Position numbers and translations under genes: made by a program
Assembly (NCBI GenBank): GCA_035547915.1
Contig: DASZTS010000029.1
Location: forward strand, 186,001-250,000
From: DASSFG01 sp035547915
Lineage (GTDB): Bacteria > Planctomycetota > Planctomycetia > Pirellulales > JAICIG01
Direction of reading: 5' to 3'
Length of the DNA: 64,000 bases
The notes under the pieces: generated by a model
The model's input: the letters and a program-made list of their open reading frames with translations, nothing else
Database searches by the model: none
What the model was told of the DNA's origin: nothing
Shown: piece after piece, positions 8,236 to 15,086 of the stretch
Layout: the number at the start of each line of letters is the position of its first letter
How positions within the stretch are numbered: position 1 is the stretch's first letter

Positions 8236-8646
8236 CTAACCACCCCAGTGGAACGTGACCGGGATGTCAATCTCGGGGTGCAGGCTTTTGTGGACGGGGC
8301 AGGTGTGGGCGGCGTTTTCGAACAGCTTGCGCTGCGCCTCGTCGAATTCTCCGGGTACGCGGATCTCTACCGTCAGCCGGCCGATGCGACGTATCGGGGC
8401 GGCGGCCATCTCTTTGCCGACGTTCACCGTCGCGCCGGCCAGCGAAAGATTGTGACGCTGGGCTACGATTCCCATCACCGTCAGCATGCACGTGCCGAGG
8501 GCCGTCGCCACAAGATCGGTCGGCGAGAACGATTCGCCCTTGCCGTGGTTGTCCTTCGGGGCGTCGGTGGAAAGCTTTGTGCCCGAGGGGCCGTGCACGG
8601 CCTCGCAGCGCAGTTCGCCTTGGTAGGCGATATCGATTTTGACCAT
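8236..8646 (-). CDS. OsmC/Ohr-family peroxiredoxin-like protein
   Basis: A 136-residue protein, the usual OsmC size. The two catalytic-type Cys positions are visible: GTCMLTV near residue 54 and HTCPVHKSL near residue 116. Between them is the characteristic long helix and beta segment (SFSPTDLVATALGTC, and the later strand IGRLTVEIRVPGEF). OsmC proteins use this Cys pair to reduce organic hydroperoxides in the cytoplasm. It is convergent with ccsBA and 48 bp downstream of a Gfo/Idh/MocA gene on the same strand. The specific OsmC subtype is not assigned. Confidence 0.92.
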   Translation of the reverse strand: MVKIDIAYQGELRCEAVHGPSGTKLSTDAPKDNHGKGESFSPTDLVATALGTCMLTVMGIVAQRHNLSLAGATVNVGKEMAAAPIRRIGRLTVEIRVPGEFDEAQRKLFENAAHTCPVHKSLHPEIDIPVTFHWGG

Positions 8647-8694
8647 GTTGGTTTATCCGTCGGAGCGTGGTTCGGGGCTGCCCGCGCTTGGTCT

Positions 8695-9933
8695 CTACAA
8701 AACCTCGGCGCCGCGGCCTTGTTGGATCAATGGTACGTAGGTCTCCAAGAACTGGTTCGTGGCGGGGTCGGTGAGATCGACGGTCGCCTTGCGTTCGGAG
8801 GAGAGGTAGGCCGCCATCGTCAGGCGGACGATCTCGACGCCGTAGTTCCAGTCCAGCAGCGGCGCGCGGCCGGCGCGAAAGGAAACGACCGCGTCTTCGT
8901 TCTCGTCGGTGTACCCATAGAGGTCGGCTTCGTTCGGCTGCACCGACAGCAGACCGCGGCTCGATTGCGATTTCTCGAGCGCCGATTCGGCATCCGCCAC
9001 GCCGGCGGCCGCCACGTCGCCGATGAAGACGTCGAGCGACGAGCGGAGCGTGCTCATGTCGAAGCCGTAGCCCGCCCCCAGACCTTCCAGGGCGAGCCGC
9101 ATCCCCTGTTTATCGAACATCCACGAGACCGAGAACTGGCTGCGCACCCGCTGTTCGGTCTCGGGGTTGCGGTAGGTGACGATGCCGGTGGCGTAATCTT
9201 CGGCCGGCGTCTTGGCGTAATCGACGCCGTATTTGTCGAGCAGCTCGCGCCGCCAGCGAGGCTGGCCCCATTTCAAGAGCGCCAGGTCGGCCGAGACCGA
9301 CACGGGCTCCAAGAACCGCACGCCCTTGCCGGGCGGAGTGAGGGCATACCAGCCGACTCCCAGGCAGTGGCAGCCCATGTCGCTCATCACGCCGCCTCCT
9401 TGTTGCACGGGGTCCCAGAACCAGGAATTGTGCGGACCGGCGTGTTCTTCCCCCGAGCGCGTGAGCAGTGGCGGCCCCATGGCTTCGACGACGGGCCGAA
9501 GCTGTTCGCGAGCCGAGCGGACCGACTTCATGTAGATCTGGTTTTCGAAGTAAGCGTTCGGCAGTTTGACTTCGTCGATGAGCGAGACGAGCCGCCGCGC
9601 CTCGGCCAGATTACGGCCGAGCGGCTTTTCGCAAATGACTCCCTTGAGTGCCGCACCGGCCTTGACCGCATCGACGATCTCCTCGACCACCGCCAGGCGG
9701 GTAAAGTTCGGCCCGAAGATGGCGATGACGTCGACGTGCGGCGCCATTTCCTTGACGCTGCGAAAGATCCGTCCCTCGCCCAAGCCCCGCTCACGCACCA
9801 TCGCGGCGGCCCGTTCGGGTGGCCGTCGCGACACGAGGCCCGCCACTTCGACTCCGCGCACCTGTTCCAGCGCACGAAGGTGAAACAGGGTGATGAATCC
9901 ACCGCCGACAATTCCGTACCGCAGGGGCTGCAT
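8695..9933 (-). CDS. Gfo/Idh/MocA-family oxidoreductase (cytoplasmic type)
   Basis: About 412 residues from the ATG at 9931-9933. The Rossmann motif YGIVGGGFITLFH is at the extreme N-terminus, and the family phrase CEKPLGRNLAEARRLV lies near residue 95-110, providing the conserved Lys. Further down, DMGCHCLGVGWY matches the region of the catalytic His in this family. No signal peptide is present, unlike the second family member at 18782. These enzymes oxidise or reduce sugars and inositols with NAD(P). An earlier in-frame start at 10017 would add 28 residues lacking family character, so it is rejected. It could be co-transcribed with the OsmC gene 48 bp downstream. Confidence 0.92.
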   Translation of the reverse strand: MQPLRYGIVGGGFITLFHLRALEQVRGVEVAGLVSRRPPERAAAMVRERGLGEGRIFRSVKEMAPHVDVIAIFGPNFTRLAVVEEIVDAVKAGAALKGVICEKPLGRNLAEARRLVSLIDEVKLPNAYFENQIYMKSVRSAREQLRPVVEAMGPPLLTRSGEEHAGPHNSWFWDPVQQGGGVMSDMGCHCLGVGWYALTPPGKGVRFLEPVSVSADLALLKWGQPRWRRELLDKYGVDYAKTPAEDYATGIVTYRNPETEQRVRSQFSVSWMFDKQGMRLALEGLGAGYGFDMSTLRSSLDVFIGDVAAAGVADAESALEKSQSSRGLLSVQPNEADLYGYTDENEDAVVSFRAGRAPLLDWNYGVEIVRLTMAAYLSSERKATVDLTDPATNQFLETYVPLIQQGRGAEVL

Positions 9934-10252
9934 CCGCCAAACTCTCCCGATGTCGATCTCGCTTCCGGGGTGGAAGCGCCGCGGTTGATGGTAACGCCCG
10001 CACCGCGGCGCGGGCAAGCGCCCGCTTCGAGCAGGCGGAACTGTGGGTGGCCCAGAGCGTTGCTCGCCGACAAACTCCTTCTCGAAACCTCCATGTCGCG
10101 GAGCGGTTTACCGGACTCCCTCCCGGCTCATCGCTAATTCTCCCCGGCAAGGCGCGCTCCACAGGCGTTGGGCCCTACCTTCTCGGTTGCAGTTTCGGCG
10201 CGGCTGGGCTAAAAGTGGGTAAGTCCTTCCGGTTTTCTTTCTGTTCTGGTGC
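9934..10252. other. Intergenic region between divergent genes
   Basis: This 319-bp stretch separates the minus-strand Gfo/Idh/MocA gene from the plus-strand CLC gene and should hold both promoters. I see GC-rich short inverted repeats but no hexamer pair, RNA gene or coding frame that I can defend. Confidence 0.5.
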
Positions 10253-12154
10253 ATGAGTGACGTTGAAACGGCCCGATCGGCAACCACCGACGGCCTGACT
10301 CTTTCGCCCGCGCTCGACATGGTTCTCGAGTCGGCGCAGGTGCCGGCCCAGTACGTGCTCGTCGATCGCCGGGTGATCGGCATCTGTGGAATCGCCCTGG
10401 GGCTAGGTGTGGCGGCCGGGTTCGTTGCGCAACTCTTGGTCGGCCTGATCGACCTCATCACGAACTTCGCTTTCTTCCATCGGTTCAGCATCGGCGATGC
10501 CTCGCCCGCCGAAAACGAGCTCGGCCTGTGGGTCATTCCGGTGCCGATCATCGGCGCGCTGTTCGTCGGGTTTATGGCCCGTTATGGGTCCAAGGCCATC
10601 CGCGGCCACGGCATTCCCGAAGCGATGGAGCAGGTACTCGTCAATCAGAGCCGGATTCCGGCGCGGCTGACCTTTCTCAAACCGGTTTCGGCGGCCATCT
10701 CGATCGGCACGGGCGGGCCTTTCGGGGCCGAAGGGCCGATCATCGCGACGGGCGGCGCGCTCGGTTCGCTGCTCGGACAGATTGTGCACACCACACCGGC
10801 CGAGCGCAAGACGCTCTTGTCGGCCGGGGCGGCGGCGGGCATGGCCGCGACATTCGGAAGCCCTGTTTCGGCTGTGTTGCTGGCCATCGAACTTCTCCTA
10901 TTTGAATTCCGCCCGCGATCGATCATTCCCGTGGCCCTGGCCAGTTCGGCGGCCGCCGGCATCCGCATGCTCTTCGAGGGCGTCAGGCCGGTTTTCCAGA
11001 TGTCCAATCTCGAACACCCCAGCCCGGCCGCGTTGGCGGTCTATATCTGCCTGGGCGCCGTGATGGGCGTGGCCGCCGTGCTGGTGACGCGTTCCGTCTA
11101 TGCCGTGGAAGATGCCTTCGAGCGCTTGCCCGTGCATTGGATGTGGTGGCCCGCCTTCGGCGCCGTCGCCGTGGGGGTTGTGGGATATTTCGCGCCGCGC
11201 ACGCTGGGCGTCGGCTATGACAACATCCGCGACATCATTTCCGATCAATTGCCGCTACAGGCCGTCGTTTTCCTCTGCGTGATGAAATTCATCTCGTGGT
11301 CGATCTCGCTGGGGAGCGGTACGTCGGGCGGCACGCTGGCACCCATTTTCACGATCGGTGGCGGACTCGGGGCCGTACTGGGGACGGGCGCGGCATGGCT
11401 CGTGCCCGAGGCAGGGGTCGACGTGCGGATTGCGGCACTGGTCGGCATGGCTGCCCTCTTCGCGGGCGCCTCGCGGGCCTTGCTCGCATCGGCCGTGTTC
11501 GCCTTCGAGACCACGCTGCAACCGTTGAGCTTGCTGCCTCTGCTGGCCGGCTGCGCCGCCTCGTACTTGATTTCCTGCCTGCTGATGCGGAATTCGATCA
11601 TGACCGAGAAGATTGCCCGCCGCGGCATCTCTCCTCCTGCCGAATACGTGGCCGATCTGCTCGAACAGGTGCTGGTGCGGCAGGTCTGTTCCAGCGGTGT
11701 CGTCTCGCTACGGGAGGGCGACACGCTCGCCGACGTCCAGCAGTGGCTCACCTCGGGGGCCGAAGGCACGACGCACCAAGGCTTTCCGGTACTCGACGAG
11801 CGGGGCGTGTTGGTCGGCGTCGTAACACGCCGTGATTTGGTGAAGCTGACAGCCCCCGACGGCAAGCGCATCCGCGACGTCGTCGTCCGCACCCCCAAAT
11901 ACGTCTACGACGATTGCACGGTGCGGCAGGCGGCCGATCATATGGTCAATCATGGGATCGGCCGGTTGCCCGTAGTGTCGCGGGTCGAACCGCACGCCGT
12001 GTTGGGCATGCTCACGCGCAGCGACATTCTGTCGGTCTACCGACGGCGCGTGGAAGAAGCCCAAGCCGAGGCACCCACCATCCGCTTGCCCATGCCGAAG
12101 TTGCGCCGTCATCGGCAGCCAACGGCGGTCGGCACGGAGGGCAAGGAAGGATAG
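10253..12154 (+). CDS. CLC-type anion channel/antiporter with two C-terminal CBS domains
   Basis: 633 residues. The ~430-residue membrane domain shows CLC signatures in order: GHGIPEAM, then GTGGPFGAEGP, which keeps the gating Glu in a GxEGP context, then GSGTSGGTLAPIFTIGG. The first motif has His where classical chloride CLCs have Ser (GSGIP). The retained Glu suggests proton-coupled exchange or gated conduction. Two CBS domains follow (about residues 460-525 and 530-590), with VVTRRDLVKL and MLTRSDILSVYRR; CBS pairs usually bind adenine nucleotides and regulate transport. It is divergent from the Gfo/Idh/MocA gene. The transported ion is not certain. Confidence 0.92.
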   Translation: MSDVETARSATTDGLTLSPALDMVLESAQVPAQYVLVDRRVIGICGIALGLGVAAGFVAQLLVGLIDLITNFAFFHRFSIGDASPAENELGLWVIPVPIIGALFVGFMARYGSKAIRGHGIPEAMEQVLVNQSRIPARLTFLKPVSAAISIGTGGPFGAEGPIIATGGALGSLLGQIVHTTPAERKTLLSAGAAAGMAATFGSPVSAVLLAIELLLFEFRPRSIIPVALASSAAAGIRMLFEGVRPVFQMSNLEHPSPAALAVYICLGAVMGVAAVLVTRSVYAVEDAFERLPVHWMWWPAFGAVAVGVVGYFAPRTLGVGYDNIRDIISDQLPLQAVVFLCVMKFISWSISLGSGTSGGTLAPIFTIGGGLGAVLGTGAAWLVPEAGVDVRIAALVGMAALFAGASRALLASAVFAFETTLQPLSLLPLLAGCAASYLISCLLMRNSIMTEKIARRGISPPAEYVADLLEQVLVRQVCSSGVVSLREGDTLADVQQWLTSGAEGTTHQGFPVLDERGVLVGVVTRRDLVKLTAPDGKRIRDVVVRTPKYVYDDCTVRQAADHMVNHGIGRLPVVSRVEPHAVLGMLTRSDILSVYRRRVEEAQAEAPTIRLPMPKLRRHRQPTAVGTEGKEG

Positions 12155-12195
12155 CTCGGGGCGACGTCGCTGGCGGCATCGGCAAGACGACGGCC

Positions 12196-13494
12196 TCAGC
12201 GGAACAAATCGGCGGGTAGATCTGTGTTCGTGTCGATCAGGATCTCGCGAATCGCCTGACGGTCGGCGGCCGTGAGGCGGGCAAATTCGCCGCCTTGCTC
12301 TTTGCCGCTCAGAATCTCACCCAGGCGGCGATAGATGTACTCTTTGACGACGTAGGGCAGGGCGTCGAAGGCGGCCGAGTAGATCTCGTAGCTGCACGGG
12401 TATTTGAAGAGCCGACGTTCGAGATCGAAATCGCGCAGCGATCGTCCCTGGCGGTCGCGCGGTCCACGCGCTGCAAACTGTTTGGCGAACTCCGACGTGC
12501 CGACGATACGACCCTGCAGAGGTGCTTCCTCGACGAAGAGCAGATAGCGGAGCAGCTTTTCGGCCGGACTCTTGAAGCGGCTTTGCGTACTCTCGGAAAG
12601 AGAGTCGGACGGTCGGCCGAGCGCCTTGTTGATCGACGCCTCGTAGTAGAGCGCCATCCGGGCATGATAGCCGGTCGCCGTGATGAGGTTGTGCATCTTC
12701 ACCTGGTGTTCCAGCACCAGCAGCGCCACGATGTCGCTGTGAGGCGTCAGGTAAGGAGCCGTGTCGACCAGCGCGGCGAGATCCGTGACGTTGGCACCGG
12801 CCACCGTGTCGAGCAACTCGGGCCGCTCGCGATTGGTGACGGTAACATTCCCCATGTGCGCCTGTTGCCCGTGAAGACCCGTCACGAACCAGCCGCCCCA
12901 CCGCTCTGCGAGCGGACTTTCATGGCTGGTATTGAATGTGCCCGCGTTGAAGACGGGCATGCCGAGCGCATCGGGAAAGACGGATCGCACCAGATGGCCG
13001 GGTACATCTTGCGTCTTCGACGAAGCATGGCACTGCAAGCAATCGTGCGTTTGCCGTTGCAGGGTCGGCTGCTCGTCCCTTTCCTGGCGGAGGGTATAAA
13101 AGACGGCGCCTTGCCGCGGATCGGCCGTCGACAGCTCGATCACCTCTCCCTGCTGACAGAAGCCGATGTACGTGTCGTCATTGAAATAGACAGCCCGCGG
13201 CGTGCGGCGCGAGATTTTGCTGCGTTGGAAGCTCGTCTTCGAAAACACGAGCACCTGCGAGGACGGCGAGATATTCAGTTCGCCCAGCAGGCCAGCCAGA
13301 TAGCCGCGATCGTCGTCATACGCCAGGGTCGCCTCGCCCTCGTCGAGTTTGGTCTGCAATCGCGACACCCGGTTGTCGACCGGGGCCGTGAGATAGTTGA
13401 TCGGTTCTCGCTCGAAGGGGAGTTCGGCACGAGTTGCCGCACCGGGGCAGAGTACCGCGACGAACACAAGACACCAGCGAATCTCTCGCATCAT
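12196..13494 (-). CDS. Secreted monoheme c-type cytochrome-like protein
   Basis: 432 residues with an N-terminal signal peptide (MMREIRWCLVFVAVLCPGAATRA). One CxxCH heme-attachment motif is visible, C152-L-Q-C155-H156. The rest is soluble and helical with many charged residues and belongs to no family I can name. The start has GGGAG 6-8 nt upstream. It lies 36 bp downstream of the Rrf2-type regulator gene on the same strand and is probably in the same operon. It should be matured by the CcsBA system encoded at 4723. A periplasmic electron-transfer or redox-sensing role is inferred from the heme motif and context. Confidence 0.82.
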   Translation of the reverse strand: MMREIRWCLVFVAVLCPGAATRAELPFEREPINYLTAPVDNRVSRLQTKLDEGEATLAYDDDRGYLAGLLGELNISPSSQVLVFSKTSFQRSKISRRTPRAVYFNDDTYIGFCQQGEVIELSTADPRQGAVFYTLRQERDEQPTLQRQTHDCLQCHASSKTQDVPGHLVRSVFPDALGMPVFNAGTFNTSHESPLAERWGGWFVTGLHGQQAHMGNVTVTNRERPELLDTVAGANVTDLAALVDTAPYLTPHSDIVALLVLEHQVKMHNLITATGYHARMALYYEASINKALGRPSDSLSESTQSRFKSPAEKLLRYLLFVEEAPLQGRIVGTSEFAKQFAARGPRDRQGRSLRDFDLERRLFKYPCSYEIYSAAFDALPYVVKEYIYRRLGEILSGKEQGGEFARLTAADRQAIREILIDTNTDLPADLFR

Positions 13495-13530
13495 GTTGTT
13501 CTCCCGCTAACGTCGGCCCCGGCGTATCCC

Positions 13531-13977
13531 TCAGGCATTACCAGAATCCGTCCAGGAACAGAGCGGTTTGGGTATCTTGCCTCGCTTCGGCTCGGTCAGC
13601 AGCTCGGCGATGGTCGATTCGCCCAACGCCTGCTCCACCATCGCCGCGGCGTTGTCGAGCCGGCGGTGCAGCGGACAGAGCGACTGATGGCCTTCGATTC
13701 CCAGCGGGCAATGTTTGATTCGCTGTAGAGGATCGACCGCCTGCACGACGTCGAGCACCGTGAGTTCTGCGGCGGGTCTCGCCAGCGTGAAGCCGCCGTG
13801 CAGGCCGCGCTGGGCGTGAACCAGGCCGGCTCGACTGAGTCCCTGCATCACCTTGGCCAAATATCCGGCCGGCACGTGGGTCACTTCGGCGATTTGCTGG
13901 GTAGTCTGCGGCGCGTCGTTTCGATCGGCCAGATAGACGATGGCCCGGAGGGCATACTCGGCAGTTTGCGAAATCAT
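13531..13977 (-). CDS. Rrf2-family transcriptional regulator
   Basis: 148 residues beginning MISQTAEYALRA, the typical Rrf2 start, so the ATG at 13975-13977 is chosen over longer frames. The winged-helix recognition region reads VPAGYLAKVMQGLSRAGLV, followed by the RGLHGGFTLAR wing. The sensory segment has C90 and C101 in the pattern HCPLGIEGHQSLCPLH, plus C140 near the C-terminus. Relatives such as IscR and NsrR have three clustered Cys and bind Fe-S clusters; here a His stands near the place of the middle Cys, as in a common subgroup. It diverges from a DUF3365 heme gene across a 221-bp region with candidate operators, and precedes a monoheme gene. It probably represses both sides in response to a redox or NO-type signal. 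Confidence 0.92.
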   Translation of the reverse strand: MISQTAEYALRAIVYLADRNDAPQTTQQIAEVTHVPAGYLAKVMQGLSRAGLVHAQRGLHGGFTLARPAAELTVLDVVQAVDPLQRIKHCPLGIEGHQSLCPLHRRLDNAAAMVEQALGESTIAELLTEPKRGKIPKPLCSWTDSGNA

Positions 13978-14050
13978 CGGCTGTTTTCGGTTATTCGAAG
14001 AACGGGTCTCGGCCGGTTGCGGCGCGACCGAGGGACGGGCTGTTCCAAAA

Positions 14051-14072
14051 GGACAACTGGACCTTGACATCC
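14051..14072 (+). promoter_or_regulatory. Candidate Rrf2 operator, copy 1
   Basis: GGACAACTGGAC followed 4-10 nt later by ATCC. It shares 11 of 12 leading bases and the terminal ATCC with the element at 14102-14123, whose start is 51 bp away. It overlaps the -35 of the DUF3365 promoter, a place suited to repression. Confidence 0.45.
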
Positions 14073-14091
14073 AGATTTGGCCAGGTATCCT
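14064..14091 (+). promoter_or_regulatory. Promoter of the DUF3365 heme gene
   Basis: TTGACA (14064-14069), a 16-nt spacer and TATCCT (14086-14091) make a good sigma-70-type promoter reading right. The expected start is near 14098, with a ~100-nt leader. The two related sites at 14051-14072 and 14102-14123 flank it, covering the -35 and the start region. Confidence 0.55.
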
Positions 14092-14101
14092 GAGGACCAA
14101 C

Positions 14102-14123
14102 GGATAACTGGACACAATTATCC
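14102..14123 (+). promoter_or_regulatory. Candidate Rrf2 operator, copy 2
   Basis: GGATAACTGGAC plus ACAATTATCC. With one flanking base each side it is an inverted repeat, CGGATAA (14101-14107) and TTATCCG (14118-14124), with a 10-nt spacer. It lies just downstream of the predicted transcription start of the DUF3365 gene. Confidence 0.5.
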
Positions 14124-14198
14124 GCTACTGGCCGCCGCCGGGCAAGTCGCCCGCGTGCCGATTTCCCGCCCTGTGTCCTTCCTGGAGATCTTTTAGTC

Positions 14199-14744
14199 AT
14201 GGTTCAGAAAAAGTTCGCGACCGTCGCGGCCCTCGGTTTCGGTCTGGCGCTTGCCGGGCTGCTCGCTGTTTCCTTGCCTGAGCCGGCGGCGCAAGCGGCC
14301 GATCCGGCACCGGAAAAGAAGGATCCGGCCGTCGAGCGGACGCGTAAGCAGGTGAAAATGCTCGACGATCTCTACAAGACGACGATCGTGTTCATCACCA
14401 ACACGTATGTCGATAGCGGGAAGGACGTTGCTGCCGGTGAAATCGCCCGCGACCTGTTCAAGGCCATGAGCGAGAAAGGGTGGCACGACGCACGGTTGGT
14501 CGACGCGACCGGTCACCCGACGAACGACGAAAACGCGCCGCGCGACGGTTTCGAGAAGGCGGCCGTCAAGAAAATCCTCGCCGGTGAAAAGTACGTCGAC
14601 GAGATCAAGACGGAGAAGGGAAAACCGTATCTGCTCGCGGCGACGGTCGTGCCGGTGGTCAATCAGAAATGCATCCTTTGCCATCCGACCTGGAAGGTGG
14701 GCGAGGTGGCCGGTGCTCTGACCTACAAGCTGCCGATCGAGTGA
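14199..14744 (+). CDS. DUF3365 (Tll0287-like) secreted monoheme protein
   Basis: 181 residues. A signal peptide ends near residue 33 (AAQA/ADPAP). The mature domain has the DUF3365/Tll0287-like layout: a long helix, then a small PAS-like alpha/beta fold, ending in one CxxCH motif, C158-I-L-C161-H162, and a final beta strand. Such domains are heme-bearing extracytoplasmic sensors or electron carriers, alone or attached to kinases. Here the protein stands alone. It is divergent from the Rrf2 regulator and has its own promoter flanked by two candidate operators. It needs CcsBA for heme attachment. Ligand and partner are not visible. Confidence 0.88.
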   Translation: MVQKKFATVAALGFGLALAGLLAVSLPEPAAQAADPAPEKKDPAVERTRKQVKMLDDLYKTTIVFITNTYVDSGKDVAAGEIARDLFKAMSEKGWHDARLVDATGHPTNDENAPRDGFEKAAVKKILAGEKYVDEIKTEKGKPYLLAATVVPVVNQKCILCHPTWKVGEVAGALTYKLPIE

Positions 14745-14787
14745 TCACGATCGCTCGTCTGCCGGCTATCTCGCATTGCCGAACAAG

Positions 14788-14829
14788 AAGGGCCGTTGCC
14801 TCCGGCTTGCTCGCGGGGCGGCGGCCCTT
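14788..14829 (+). terminator. Hairpin downstream of the DUF3365 gene
   Basis: AAGGGCCG (14788-14795) pairs with CGGCCCTT (14822-14829) over a GC-rich internal loop and is followed by TTTCGTGTT. It lies 44 bp after the stop codon. The T tract is short, so efficiency is uncertain. Confidence 0.4.
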
Positions 14830-14909
14830 TCGTGTTAGAGGGCGGCAGGAACCTTCGCGGCAGCTCGGAAGGAACGAGGTGGCCAGTACCGGTTTCTAGC
14901 GGACCTTTT

Positions 14910-15007
14910 AGCAACCGACAAAACTGTATCGAGCTCCGAAAAACCGGCATTTCACGGCCGATTTTTGCACACCGGCGTTCCGGCTTCCGGGTTCTGTCAG
15001 CCGCTCT
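14910..15007 (+). repeat. 98-bp dispersed intergenic repeat, copy A
   Basis: This segment aligns without gaps to 53015-53112 in the same orientation; by eye, roughly 85 percent of positions agree. Both begin AGCAACCG and end near CAGCCG(C/T)TCT. The centre is a terminator-like inverted repeat, AAAAACCGGC and GCCGATTTTT, around the fixed loop core TTTCACG. The rest of 14745-15086 holds only the hairpin at 14788 and a possible -10 (TAAAAT, 15040) for the next gene. Confidence 0.7.
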
Positions 15008-15086
15008 TAGAACTCCGAGCGACCATCGCCCCGAAATGGTAAAATAGCCGTATCGGAGGCACTTCGTTTCTGCGCGGAGAACCAAT

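Noticed and set aside
8236..9933. An operon defence system made of OsmC and oxidoreductase
   Set aside because: Both belong to common housekeeping or metabolic families and neither neighbour is a nuclease, methylase or toxin.
8182..10137. A ~650-codon open frame on the plus strand
   Set aside because: It runs antisense through OsmC and the Gfo/Idh/MocA gene, both with clear motifs in the other strand.
12295..13728. A ~477-codon plus-strand open frame over the monoheme and Rrf2 genes
   Set aside because: No ribosome site or domain; the sense genes have CxxCH, a signal peptide and the Rrf2 winged helix.
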